Shown: in pieces, positions 23,609 to 32,212 of the stretch | How the letters are laid out: each line of letters opens with the position of its first letter | Numbering within the stretch: position 1 is the stretch's first letter | Origin: Streptomyces aureoverticillatus | Lineage (GTDB): Bacteria; Actinomycetota; Actinomycetes; Streptomycetales; Streptomycetaceae | Direction: 5' to 3' | Assembly: GCF_014649395.1 (NCBI RefSeq) | Contig: NZ_BMSY01000001.1 | Location: 310,001-374,000, forward strand | Length of the DNA stretch: 64,000 nucleotides | Position numbers and translations under genes: made by a program | Notes under the pieces: generated by a model | Databases searched by the model: none | Seen by the model: only the letters and a program-made list of their open reading frames with translations | Told to the model about the DNA's origin: nothing

Positions 23609-26600
23609 GTGATACGAGATCAAGAAGAGGCGACGGAGCAGCAGGGCGTGCATTCCGACAAGACGGCAGGCACCCCTGCGGACACGGCACGCCCCGACAC
23701 CGGTGAGCACGTCCTGAAGTCCGACGAGCCCGGCGGCGGGTCCCACGACGGGTCTCACGACACGTCTCACGGCGACCGGCCGCAGCGATCGGAAATGGCC
23801 GGAAACCGCCGCCTCCCGGACGAGGACCCCTCGGTTCCGGAAAAGGGCCGCCCGGACGCGGACCCCTCGGTTCCTGAGGAGGGCCTCTCGGATCCTGGAG
23901 GGGGTCTCTCGAATCCGGAAAAGGACCTCTCGGTTCCGGAAAAGGACCTCTCGGATCCGGCAAAGGAACGCCTCGATCCGGATCGGGACCGTCCCGATGC
24001 GGACGGGCAACACCCCGGCTCGGACGCCGACCACCCCGCCCCGCACGACCCTGCCCCGCGCGACCCCGACCACCTCCCCGACTGCGCCGACGAAGACGCG
24101 CACTCCGAGCGCGTGGAGGGCGACGAACCCCTCCTCCCCGCGCGCGTGCACCGCCCCTCCGACCTCATGCGGCTGCTCGTCGGCATCCTGGCGATCGCCG
24201 TGCTGCTCGCGATCTCCGCGTTCGCGCACGGCACGACGTCGGGCCTGGAGCAGGACATCAACGCGGGCACGGGCGAGCCCCCGGACCTGCTGATGAAGCT
24301 GGCCGGGCTGACCGCGAGCATCGGCGTGCTGCTCGTTCCCGTGGCGTTCGCGATCGAGCGCCTCATCAAGCGGGACGGGCTGCGCATCGCCGACGGCGTC
24401 CTCGCGGCCGTCCTCGCGCACGGCGTGACCCTGGCCACCGACCTGTGGGTGGCCAAGGCCGCCCCGGAGTCCATCCAGGACGCGCTCACCCAGCCCTCCC
24501 CGGGCGACATCAGCTCCCTCACGGACCCGGTGCACGGCTACCTCGCCCCGGTCATCGCGTACATGACCGCCGTGGGCATGTCCCGCAGGCCCCGCTGGCG
24601 CGTCGTCCTGCTGGTGGTGCTGCTGCTCGAAGCCTTCACGATGCTGGTCTCGGGCAACACGACACCGTTCTCGATCATCCTGACGGTGCTCATCGGCTGG
24701 ACCGTCGCGTACGGCACGCTGTACGCGGTCGGCTCGCCGAATGTGCAGCCCACCGGCCAGACGCTGCTCGCGGGCCTCAGGCACGTCGGCTTCCGCCCGG
24801 TGGGCGCGGCCCGCGAGGACTCCGGCGACGCCTCCGACCAGGACAACCGCGGCCGGCGCTACTTCGTGACGCTGGAGGACGGACCGCCCCTCGACGTCAC
24901 GGTCATCGACCGCGAACAGCAGGCGCAGGGCTTCTTCTACCGCGTGTGGCGCCGCCTCACGCTGCGCGGCATCACCCAGCGCCGCAGCCTCCAGTCGCTG
25001 CGCCAGGCCCTGGAGCAGGAGGCCCTGCTCGCGTACGCGGCGATCGCGGCCGGCGCCAACGCGCCCAAGCTGATCGCCACCTCCGAGCTCGGCCCGGACG
25101 CCGTGATCCTCGTGTACGAGCACACCGGCGGCCGGTCCCTGGACTCGCTGCCGGACACGGCCCTCACCGACGACCTGCTGCGCGACACCTGGCGCCAGGT
25201 CAAGGCGCTGCAGTCGCGCCGCATCGCGCATCGCAGGCTGGCCGGCGACGCGATTCTGGTGGATCGTTCCGGCACGGTCATCCTGACCGATCTGCGCGGC
25301 GGCGAGATCGCGGCCGGCGACCTCGTCCTGCGCATGGACATCGCCCAGCTCCTGACGGCTTTCGGGCTGCGCGTCGGCGCCGAGCGGGCGGTCGCCACGG
25401 CCGTCGACGTCCTCGGCCCGGACGCGGTGGCGGACTGTCTGCCGCTGCTCCAGCCGATCGCGCTGACCCGCTCCACGCGCGGGACGCTGCGCAAGCGGGC
25501 CCGTGAGCGCGCCGAGCGGGAGCGCGAGGCCGTCCTGGAGGCGTCCCGCAAGGCCAAGCTCTCGCGCGGAGAGGGCGACAGCGCCTCCGCAGAGACGGAC
25601 ACTGCCGCCGCCCGCAAGGCCCCGCGCGTGGAGAAGGCGCAGAAGCAGGCCGAGAAGCAGGCCATAGACGAAGCCCTGGAGCAGGCCCGCGAGGAGGACC
25701 TGCTCACCCAGATCCGCCACCAGGTGCTGCTGATCCGGCCGACGGCCCCCGTGGAACCGGCACAGCTGGAACGCATCAGGCCACGCACGCTGATCAGCTT
25801 CATCGCCGGCGCCTTCGGCGCGTACTTCCTGCTGTCGCAGCTCACGCACGTCGACTTCGGCACCATCTTCGGAGAGGCCGAATGGGGCTGGGTCGCCGCG
25901 GCCGTGGCGTTCTCGGCGCTGAGCTACTTCGCCGCCGCGATGAGCCTGCTGGGCTTCGTGCCGGAGCGGGTGCCGTTCCTGCGGGCGGTGTCGGCGCAGG
26001 TCGCCGGGTCGTTCGTGAAGATCGTGGCGCCCGCCGCGGTGGGCGGCGTGGCGCTGAACACGCGGTTCCTCCAGCGCTCGGGGGTGCGCTCGGGGCTCGC
26101 GGTGGCGAGCGTCGGCGCCTCCCAGCTCTTCGGTCTCGGCTCGCACATCCTGCTGCTGCTGATCTTCGGGTACGTCACCGGCACGCAGAAGACGCCGACA
26201 CTGACGCCGTCCCGTACGGTCATCGCGGGCCTGCTGACCGTCGCGGTCCTGGTCCTGGTGGTGACCGCCATCCCGTTCCTGCGGAAGTTCGTCGTCACGC
26301 GCGTGCGGTCGCTGTTCGCCGGTGTCGTGCCGCGCATGCTCGACGTCCTGCAGCGCCCGCAGAAGCTGCTCACCGGCATCGGCGGCATGCTGCTCCTGAC
26401 GTTCCTGTTCGTGCTGTGCCTGGACGCCTCGGTGCGGGCCTTCGCGAGCGAGGAGATGGGCACGCTGAGCCTCGCCAGCGTCGCGGTGGTCTTCCTCGCG
26501 GGCAACGCGCTGGGCTCGGCTGCGCCCACGCCGGGCGGCGTCGGCGCGGTCGAGGCGACGCTGACGTTCGGCCTGATCGCCGTGGGCGTACCGAAGGACG

Positions 26601-26704
26601 TGGCGGCGCCGGCGGTGCTGCTCTACCGGCTGCTCACGCTGTGGCTGCCGGTGCTCCCCGGATGGCTGTTCTTCAACCACCTCACCCGTAAGGGGCTGTT
26701 GTAG
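23609..26704 (+). CDS. Membrane protein with pseudokinase-like domain and C-terminal LPG-synthase/flippase TM domain
   Basis: A 1031-residue protein (GTG 23609; GTG 23648 in the same frame is as likely). Residues 1-175 are hydrophilic, Asp/Pro/Glu-rich, with degenerate PSVPEKGLSDP repeats. Residues about 185-380 have five or so membrane helices (LVGILAIAVLLAISAFAH, ASIGVLLVPVAFAIERL, VVLLVVLLLEAFTMLVSG). Residues about 430-640 look like a kinase fold: LIATSELGPDAVILVYEHTG, then IAHRRLAGDAILV and VILTDLRGG in place of HGDLxxxN and DFG, so the catalytic Asp is missing. A charged coiled coil (about 640-700) follows, then a lysylphosphatidylglycerol-synthase TM domain (about 730-1031; GSAAPTPGGVGAVEATL). 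It has no synthetase domain, so lipid translocation or sensing is more likely than lysyl transfer. Confidence 0.85.
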   Translation: MIRDQEEATEQQGVHSDKTAGTPADTARPDTGEHVLKSDEPGGGSHDGSHDTSHGDRPQRSEMAGNRRLPDEDPSVPEKGRPDADPSVPEEGLSDPGGGLSNPEKDLSVPEKDLSDPAKERLDPDRDRPDADGQHPGSDADHPAPHDPAPRDPDHLPDCADEDAHSERVEGDEPLLPARVHRPSDLMRLLVGILAIAVLLAISAFAHGTTSGLEQDINAGTGEPPDLLMKLAGLTASIGVLLVPVAFAIERLIKRDGLRIADGVLAAVLAHGVTLATDLWVAKAAPESIQDALTQPSPGDISSLTDPVHGYLAPVIAYMTAVGMSRRPRWRVVLLVVLLLEAFTMLVSGNTTPFSIILTVLIGWTVAYGTLYAVGSPNVQPTGQTLLAGLRHVGFRPVGAAREDSGDASDQDNRGRRYFVTLEDGPPLDVTVIDREQQAQGFFYRVWRRLTLRGITQRRSLQSLRQALEQEALLAYAAIAAGANAPKLIATSELGPDAVILVYEHTGGRSLDSLPDTALTDDLLRDTWRQVKALQSRRIAHRRLAGDAILVDRSGTVILTDLRGGEIAAGDLVLRMDIAQLLTAFGLRVGAERAVATAVDVLGPDAVADCLPLLQPIALTRSTRGTLRKRARERAEREREAVLEASRKAKLSRGEGDSASAETDTAAARKAPRVEKAQKQAEKQAIDEALEQAREEDLLTQIRHQVLLIRPTAPVEPAQLERIRPRTLISFIAGAFGAYFLLSQLTHVDFGTIFGEAEWGWVAAAVAFSALSYFAAAMSLLGFVPERVPFLRAVSAQVAGSFVKIVAPAAVGGVALNTRFLQRSGVRSGLAVASVGASQLFGLGSHILLLLIFGYVTGTQKTPTLTPSRTVIAGLLTVAVLVLVVTAIPFLRKFVVTRVRSLFAGVVPRMLDVLQRPQKLLTGIGGMLLLTFLFVLCLDASVRAFASEEMGTLSLASVAVVFLAGNALGSAAPTPGGVGAVEATLTFGLIAVGVPKDVAAPAVLLYRLLTLWLPVLPGWLFFNHLTRKGLL

Positions 26705-26739
26705 GGGCGCGTTGACGGACTCCGCCGCAGGATGGAGCC

Positions 26740-28290
26740 ATGCCCAAGCTCCCGCCGCGCGTCAAGGCCCTGTCCGCCACCGCCCTCCTGCTGGCCGCCG
26801 CGCTCACGGCGTGCGGGGACTCCGGCTCCGACTCCTCGGACGAGGCATCGCCGGACCAGAAGCTGAGCTGGAAGGACTGCCCGGCCCCGTCGGCGGCGGA
26901 GGGCGGCGGCCAGGCACCCTCACCGCTGCCCGGCGGCGCCGAGTGGCAGTGCGCCACCATGAAGGCGCCGCTCGACTGGGACGAGCCCAAGGGCGACACC
27001 GTGGACATCGCGCTGATCCGCGCGAAGGCGAGCGGCGACGAGAACAAGCGCATCGGCTCCCTCATCTTCAACTTCGGCGGCCCCGGCGGCTCCGGCATCA
27101 CCACGCTGCCCGCCTTCGGCTCGGACTACGCGAAGCTGCGCACCCGCTACGACCTGGTGAGCTTCGACCCGCGCGGCGTCGGCCGCAGCGCGGGCGTCAC
27201 GTGCGAGGACGCCGAGCAGCTCGACGCGTACTTCCAGCAGGACGCGACGCCCGACGACGCCGCCGAGCGGACGAAGCTCATCGACAACGTCACGAAGTTC
27301 AACGGAGAGTGCGAGAAGAACTCCAAGAAGGTGCTCCCCCACCTGCGCACCACGGACGCGGCCCGCGACATGGACCTGATGCGGCAGGTCCTCGGCGACG
27401 ACAAGCTGCACTACTTCGGCATCTCGTACGGCACCGAACTCGGCGGCGTGTACGCCCACTTGTTCCCCAAGAACGTGGGCCGCGCGGTCTTCGACGCGGT
27501 CGTCGACCCCACCCAGACGCCCGAGCAGGGCTCGCTCGGGCAGGCCGAGGGCTTCCAGCTCGCGCTCGACAACTTCGCCAAGGACTGCACCTCGCAGGTC
27601 GACGACTGCCCCGTCGGGAGCAGCGAGCAGGACGTCAAGGACCGCATCGCGAAGCTCCTGAAGGACCTCGACAGCAAGCCGCTGCCCGCCCTGCCGCCGC
27701 GCGAGCTGACGCAGACGGCGGCGACGAACGGCATCGCGCAGGCCCTGTACTCCAAGGACTTCTGGCCCTACCTCACCCAGGGCCTCGAAGACGCCTACGA
27801 CGGCGACGGCAAGATCCTCATGGTCCTGTCCGACTCGATGAACGGACGCAACGAGGACGGCGAGTACAGCAACATCCAGGCGGCCAACGTCGCCATCAAC
27901 TGCGCCGACGACAAGCCGCGTTACACGCCCGACGACGTCGAGTCGAAGCTGTCCGAGTTCCGTGCGGCCTCGCCGCTGTTCGGCGACTATCTGGCGTGGG
28001 GCATGGTCAACTGCACCGACTGGGCGGTCGAGGGGGCCGCCGACCATCCGGACGTGAGCGCTCCGGGCGCCGCGCCCGTCCTCGTCATCGGCAACACCGG
28101 CGACCCGGCCACGCCGTACGAGGGCGCGCGCAAGATGGTGCACGCCCTCGGCGAGGGCGTCGGCGTCGAGCTGACGTACAAGGGCCAGGGGCACGGGGCG
28201 TACGACAGCAAGAACAAGTGCGTGCGGGGTGCCGTGGACGGCTATCTGCTGGAGGGGACCGTGCCGAAAGCGGGCACCATCTGCGCGTAG
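26740..28290 (+). CDS. Lipoprotein tripeptidyl aminopeptidase, SlpD/SlpE-type alpha/beta hydrolase
   Basis: A 516-residue exported lipoprotein: basic MPKLPPRVK, hydrophobic segment ALLLAAALTAC with the lipoprotein Cys at about residue 26, then an Asp/Ser-rich linker. The catalytic part has the oxyanion region FNFGGPGGSG, the nucleophile elbow GISYGTELGG (Ser), the C-terminal NTGDPATPYEGA (Asp) and GHGAYDS (His), the layout of the Streptomyces tripeptidyl aminopeptidases Tap and SlpD/SlpE (peptidase family S33). It would trim N-terminal tripeptides outside the membrane. A close paralog follows at 28472; the two share blocks such as FGISYGTELGG and GAAPVLVIGNTGDPATPYEG, so they arose by tandem duplication. 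Confidence 0.92.
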   Translation: MPKLPPRVKALSATALLLAAALTACGDSGSDSSDEASPDQKLSWKDCPAPSAAEGGGQAPSPLPGGAEWQCATMKAPLDWDEPKGDTVDIALIRAKASGDENKRIGSLIFNFGGPGGSGITTLPAFGSDYAKLRTRYDLVSFDPRGVGRSAGVTCEDAEQLDAYFQQDATPDDAAERTKLIDNVTKFNGECEKNSKKVLPHLRTTDAARDMDLMRQVLGDDKLHYFGISYGTELGGVYAHLFPKNVGRAVFDAVVDPTQTPEQGSLGQAEGFQLALDNFAKDCTSQVDDCPVGSSEQDVKDRIAKLLKDLDSKPLPALPPRELTQTAATNGIAQALYSKDFWPYLTQGLEDAYDGDGKILMVLSDSMNGRNEDGEYSNIQAANVAINCADDKPRYTPDDVESKLSEFRAASPLFGDYLAWGMVNCTDWAVEGAADHPDVSAPGAAPVLVIGNTGDPATPYEGARKMVHALGEGVGVELTYKGQGHGAYDSKNKCVRGAVDGYLLEGTVPKAGTICA

Positions 28291-28333
28291 GCTGGCCGGC
28301 GGCCTTGAACGGTGACGTGGTCGCCCCCAACGC

Positions 28334-28352
28334 CTGGGGGCTGCGCCCCCAG
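28334..28352. repeat. Hairpin within a Streptomyces intergenic repeat
   Basis: CTGGGGG (28334-28340), CTGCG, CCCCCAG (28346-28352), followed by ACCCCCGCCTTCGGCC and CAATCGCCGGACGGGCT. This is the GGGGCTGCGCCCC plus CGCCGGACGGGCT repeat found in many Streptomyces intergenic regions, here between two peptidase genes. It may end transcription. Confidence 0.6.
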
Positions 28353-28471
28353 ACCCCCGCCTTCGGCCTCAATCGCCGGACGGGCTCAATGGTCCTCGGG
28401 CAGGCTCCCCGGAGGTGGTGTCAGAGGCGCCGCCTACTATGGCCTGACTGTCTTCCGAGGGGGGAAGCGTC

Positions 28472-30046
28472 ATGCCGCGATTCGTACGGTCAGCAGCTCT
28501 GGCCGCCGCAGGGGTTCTGGTGGCCGGGCTCGCCGTGGGATGCGGTGGCTCGTCCGACGACAAGGGGGACGAGGCAGACGGGAAGCGGCCCGCGCCCACG
28601 GGGGCCGATCCGGCACCGAGGCCCGACCCCACCTCCACCCTGCCCGCGTCCGTCACGTCGCAGAAGCTCGACTGGGGCCGTTGCAAGGCCTCCGGCAGCG
28701 ACCCGGCGCCGGGCGACGAGTGGCAGTGCACGACGCTGAAGGTCCCCCTCGACTACGAGAAGCCGGACGGCGAGACGATCGGCATCGCCCTGATCCGCGC
28801 CAGGTCCACCGGCAAGGGCGACCGCATCGGCTCGCTCCTGTTCAACTTCGGCGGCCCGGGCGGCTCCGGCGTCTCCATGCTGCCGTCCTTCGGGGACTCG
28901 TACGGCAAGCTGCGCGAGCGGTACGACCTGGTGAGCTTCGACCCGCGCGGGGTCGCCGCCAGCGAGGGCGTGCGCTGCCGCAGCGACAAGGAGACCCAGG
29001 CCGCGGAGCACACCGACCTCACCCCGGACACCCCGGCCGAGGAGAAGGCGTACTTCAAGGACGCCGCGGACTTCGGCGCCGGCTGCGCGCGCGCCGCCAA
29101 GAAGCTGCTCCCGCACGTCTCGACGGCCGAGGCCGCCCGCGACATGGACGTGATGCGCCAGGTCCTCGGCGACAAGAAGCTGCACTACTTCGGCATCTCG
29201 TACGGCACCGAACTCGGCGGTACGTACGCCCACTTGTTCCCCAAGAAGGTCGGCCGCCTCACCCTCGACGCGGTGGTGGACCCGACGTCGGGCACGGTGG
29301 GCCACGCCGAGAACCAGGCCCGAGGCTTCCAGCGCGCCCTCGACAACTACCTGAAGGCCAACGGCCAGGACCCGAAGGCGGGCACGCGGAAGATCATCGA
29401 CCTGCTGCGCCGCATCGACGCCAAGCCGCTGCGCACGGACACGCCCGGCCGCAAGCTCAGCGAGTCCCTGGCGACGACCGGCATAACGGTCACGCTGTAC
29501 AGCAAGCAGACCTGGCCCGCCCTGACCAACGCCCTGGAAGACGCCGAGAAGGGCGACGGCACGGCCCTGCTGCAGCTGGCCGACGCGTACAACGAACGGG
29601 ACGCGTCCGGGCGTTACAGCACCCAGAGCCACTCGCAGCGCGCGATCTCCTGCCGTGACGGCAAGGAGCGGCCGACGCCGGAGCAGGCCAAGGCGCGGCT
29701 CGACCGGTTCCGCGAGATATCCCCGCTGTTCGGCACGTTCATGGGCTGGGACACGGCGGGCTGGTGCCACGAATGGCCGGTGGCCGGGCTGCACGACAGC
29801 CCCGAGGTGAGCGCCCCCGGCGCCGCCCCCGTCCTCGTCGTCGGCAACACCGGCGACCCGGCGACGCCCTACGAGGGCGCCCGGAAGATGGCGGACGAGC
29901 TGGGCAAGGGCGTCGGCGTGCACCTGACGTGGAAGGGCGAGGGCCACGGGGCGTACGGCAACGGCAGCGACTGCGTCGACGGCACGATCAACGACTACAT
30001 GCTGGACGGCAAGGTCCCGGACGACGGCAAGGTCTGCGAGTCCTGA
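28472..30046 (+). CDS. Lipoprotein tripeptidyl aminopeptidase, SlpD/SlpE-type (paralog)
   Basis: A 524-residue paralog of the preceding gene. Lipoprotein signal: MPRFVRSAALAAAGVLVAGL, then AVGC as lipobox. The catalytic triad blocks are preserved: FNFGGPGGSGVS (oxyanion), GISYGTELGGTY (Ser), NTGDPATPYEGA (Asp) and GHGAYGNG (His). The middle part diverges, so the substrate pocket may differ. ATG 28472 follows GAGGGGGG. A strong terminator hairpin at 30063-30093 follows. As a surface-anchored exopeptidase it would supply peptides or process secreted proteins. Confidence 0.92.
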   Translation: MPRFVRSAALAAAGVLVAGLAVGCGGSSDDKGDEADGKRPAPTGADPAPRPDPTSTLPASVTSQKLDWGRCKASGSDPAPGDEWQCTTLKVPLDYEKPDGETIGIALIRARSTGKGDRIGSLLFNFGGPGGSGVSMLPSFGDSYGKLRERYDLVSFDPRGVAASEGVRCRSDKETQAAEHTDLTPDTPAEEKAYFKDAADFGAGCARAAKKLLPHVSTAEAARDMDVMRQVLGDKKLHYFGISYGTELGGTYAHLFPKKVGRLTLDAVVDPTSGTVGHAENQARGFQRALDNYLKANGQDPKAGTRKIIDLLRRIDAKPLRTDTPGRKLSESLATTGITVTLYSKQTWPALTNALEDAEKGDGTALLQLADAYNERDASGRYSTQSHSQRAISCRDGKERPTPEQAKARLDRFREISPLFGTFMGWDTAGWCHEWPVAGLHDSPEVSAPGAAPVLVVGNTGDPATPYEGARKMADELGKGVGVHLTWKGEGHGAYGNGSDCVDGTINDYMLDGKVPDDGKVCES

Positions 30047-30062
30047 GACAGCCGGCATGCGA

Positions 30063-30093
30063 AAGGGCCCGCACCTGACAGGTGCGGGCCCTT
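30063..30093. terminator. Bidirectional terminator
   Basis: Perfect 14-bp stem: AAGGGCCCGCACCT (30063-30076), loop GAC, complement at 30080-30093. It separates the peptidase gene from the convergent moeZ gene and has A and T tails in both directions. Confidence 0.8.
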
Positions 30094-30172
30094 CCCACCA
30101 ACAGTGGTCACGGCCCGGGCCCGGGTGACACCCACCCGAGCCCCGTCCAGGCCCTACGCCTAGTAGATCCGC

Positions 30173-31351
30173 CTAGTAGACCGGCTTCTCGGGCTCGACC
30201 TGGTGGACCCACCCGATCACGCCGCCGCCCACGTGCACCGCGTCCGCGAAGCCCGCGGACTTGAGCACGGCGAGGACTTCCGCACTGCGGACACCCGTCT
30301 TGCAGTGCAGGACGATCTTCTTGTCCTGCGGGAGCGTCTCCAGGGCGGTGCCCATGAGGAACTCGTTCTTCGGGATCAGCTTGGCGCCCGGGATGGAGAC
30401 GATCTCGTACTCGTTCGGCTCGCGGACGTCGATGATCTCGATCTTCTCGTCGCCGTCGATCCACTCCTTGAGCTGCTTGGGAGTGATCGTCGAACCGGCC
30501 GCCGCCTCCTGGGCCTCTTCGGAGACGACGCCGCAGAAGGCCTCGTAGTCGATGAGCTCGGTGACGGTGGGGTTCTCGCCGCAGACCGCGCAGTTCGGGT
30601 CCTTGCGGACCTTGACCTGGCGGTACTGCATCTCCAGGGCGTCGTAGATCATCAGGCGGCCGACGAGCGGCTCGCCGATGCCCGCGAGGAGCTTGATGGC
30701 CTCGTTGACCTGGATGGAGCCGATCGACGCGCAGAGGACGCCGAGGACGCCGCCCTCGGCGCAGGACGGGACCATGCCGGGCGGCGGGGGCTCCGGGTAC
30801 AGGCAGCGGTAGCACGGCCCGTGCTCGGACCAGAACACCGACGCCTGGCCGTCGAAGCGGTAGATCGAGCCCCACACGTAGGGCTTGTTCAGGAGCACGC
30901 ACGCGTCGTTGACCAGGTAACGCGTGGCGAAGTTGTCGGTGCCGTCGACGATCAGGTCGTACTGGGCGAAGATGTCCATCACGTTCTCGGCCTCGAGCCG
31001 CTCTTCGTGCAGGACCACGTTCACGTACGGATTGATGCCGAGGACCGAGTCCTTCGCGGACTCCGCCTTGGAGCGGCCGATGTCGGCCTGGCTGTGGATG
31101 ATCTGCCGCTGCAGGTTCGACTCGTCGACCTCGTCGAACTCCACGATGCCGAGGGTGCCGACGCCCGCCGCCGCGAGGTACATCAGCGCCGGTGACCCGA
31201 GGCCGCCGGCGCCCACACAGAGCACCTTGGCGTTCTTCAGCCGCTTCTGCCCGTCCATCCCGACGTCGGGAATGATCAGGTGGCGGGAGTACCTGCGAAC
31301 CTCGTCGACGGTGAGCTCAGATGCTGGCTCGACCAGGGGTGGCAGCGACAC
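30173..31351 (-). CDS. moeZ: Adenylyltransferase/sulfurtransferase MoeZ
   Basis: A 392-residue two-domain protein. Residues 1-280 are an E1-like adenylyltransferase: KVLCVGAGGLGSPALMYLAA (ATP site), EFDEVDESNLQRQIIHS with the Arg finger, and zinc Cys pairs CYRC and CAVC. Residues about 295-392 are a rhodanese domain with the active loop HCKTGVRSAEV, whose Cys carries persulfide. MoeZ activates the C termini of sulfur-carrier proteins (MoaD, ThiS/CysO-like) and loads sulfur, feeding molybdopterin and cysteine or secondary-metabolite thio-groups. GTG 31351 follows GGAG. A GGAAT-N18-GTT promoter at 31432-31457 puts it under sigma-R type control. The stop region is in a short direct repeat (GCCTAGTAGA twice). 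Confidence 0.95.
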   Translation of the reverse strand: MSLPPLVEPASELTVDEVRRYSRHLIIPDVGMDGQKRLKNAKVLCVGAGGLGSPALMYLAAAGVGTLGIVEFDEVDESNLQRQIIHSQADIGRSKAESAKDSVLGINPYVNVVLHEERLEAENVMDIFAQYDLIVDGTDNFATRYLVNDACVLLNKPYVWGSIYRFDGQASVFWSEHGPCYRCLYPEPPPPGMVPSCAEGGVLGVLCASIGSIQVNEAIKLLAGIGEPLVGRLMIYDALEMQYRQVKVRKDPNCAVCGENPTVTELIDYEAFCGVVSEEAQEAAAGSTITPKQLKEWIDGDEKIEIIDVREPNEYEIVSIPGAKLIPKNEFLMGTALETLPQDKKIVLHCKTGVRSAEVLAVLKSAGFADAVHVGGGVIGWVHQVEPEKPVY

Positions 31352-31431
31352 GGGGACTCCGTTGGTCGAAAGTGCGATCGGTGTCCCCCGGGCCGGGCGC
31401 GGCCGGCGAGGGGGACGCTTGTTCTCTTCGT

Positions 31432-31457
31432 AACACTGCCATGGCCATCTTCATTCC
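31432..31457 (-). promoter_or_regulatory. Sigma-R type promoter of moeZ
   Basis: On the minus strand GGAAT (31457-31453), an 18-bp spacer and GTT (31434-31432), about 80 bases before the GTG. The -35 box overlaps the last codons of the spherulin-4 gene, so moeZ has its own promoter and need not depend on the upstream operon. Confidence 0.75.
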
Positions 31458-32212
31458 GAGACACCTGGTCCGATACGCGAGACGATCTCGTCCCAGTAAC
31501 CGGGCAGGGCCTCCCAGGGGTCGGCGGCCCGGCCCGCGTCGCTGCGGTCGGTGAAGTAGATCGTCGAGGCGCCTTGCCAGCGGGCGACGCGCAGGGCCTC
31601 GTCGAGGTGGCCGAGCGGCATGCCGTGCACGAGGTGGCAGAAGCGTTCGGGCGGGTGCTCGGCGGTCCACTCGGCGACCTGCGACCAGCGGTAGTCGCTC
31701 CAGGGCCCGGAGAAGGTCACCAACTGGTCGGCGGCCTCGGCGTATCCGGGGTACGGGTGCGTGCCGTGGCCGAACACGATGTGCCCGTCGTCGGCCCCGT
31801 CCCGGAGCAGGGCGCGCAGGGTGGTCGCCGTGCGCGCGACCTCCGGGAGCGCCGCGCGTTCGGTCGGGCAGCGGCCGAGGAAGAAGCCGTCCACCAGATA
31901 CCAGTCGAGGTAGCGGTGGGCGTCCGAGACCAGCTCGCCGAAGCCGCGGGCGCCGTACATCACGTCGAGCTGCCCGAGGACGCGGACGCCGGCGTTCCGC
32001 AGCCGTCCGGCGGCGTCGAGGCAGTGCGGGTCGGGCCGATCACCCGGGCCATTGTCGACATTCAGGACAACCCAGTGCAAAGGGGTGCCCGGTCGGGTGA
32101 GTTCGGTCCATTCGGTGGGGGCGAGCAGGGGGTGGGCGAAGCCGGGGACGCCGAATCCGACGCGTACGTCGGTCTGGGCGACGCCCGTGGCCGTGCTGCT
32201 CAGATGCGGCAT
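31451..32212 (-). CDS. Spherulation-specific family 4 (spherulin-4) protein, probable polysaccharide hydrolase
   Basis: A 253-residue protein of the spherulin-4 family: VGFGVPGFAHPLLAPTEWTEL, HWVVLNVDNGPGDRPDPH and the barrel strand pieces VRVLGQLDVMYGAR, YLVDGFFLGRCP and HIVFGHGTHPYPGYAEAADQLVTF. Fungal Sph3 of this fold (GH135) cleaves galactosaminogalactan, a GalNAc-containing polymer, and the PelA hydrolase domain has a related role for Pel polysaccharide. There is no signal peptide, so it may act in the cytosol or leave by another route. It overlaps the epimerase gene by 13 bp and is last in the PelF-type operon, so a hydrolase acting on the operon's own polymer is a reasonable inference. 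Confidence 0.8.
   Translation of the reverse strand: MPHLSSTATGVAQTDVRVGFGVPGFAHPLLAPTEWTELTRPGTPLHWVVLNVDNGPGDRPDPHCLDAAGRLRNAGVRVLGQLDVMYGARGFGELVSDAHRYLDWYLVDGFFLGRCPTERAALPEVARTATTLRALLRDGADDGHIVFGHGTHPYPGYAEAADQLVTFSGPWSDYRWSQVAEWTAEHPPERFCHLVHGMPLGHLDEALRVARWQGASTIYFTDRSDAGRAADPWEALPGYWDEIVSRIGPGVSE

Noticed and set aside
23591..26680. A 1029-codon open frame on the minus strand
   Set aside because: It is antisense to the membrane protein at 23609-26704. It encodes His/Arg/Gln/Asp-rich sequence without domains, while the plus strand has clear helices and motifs.
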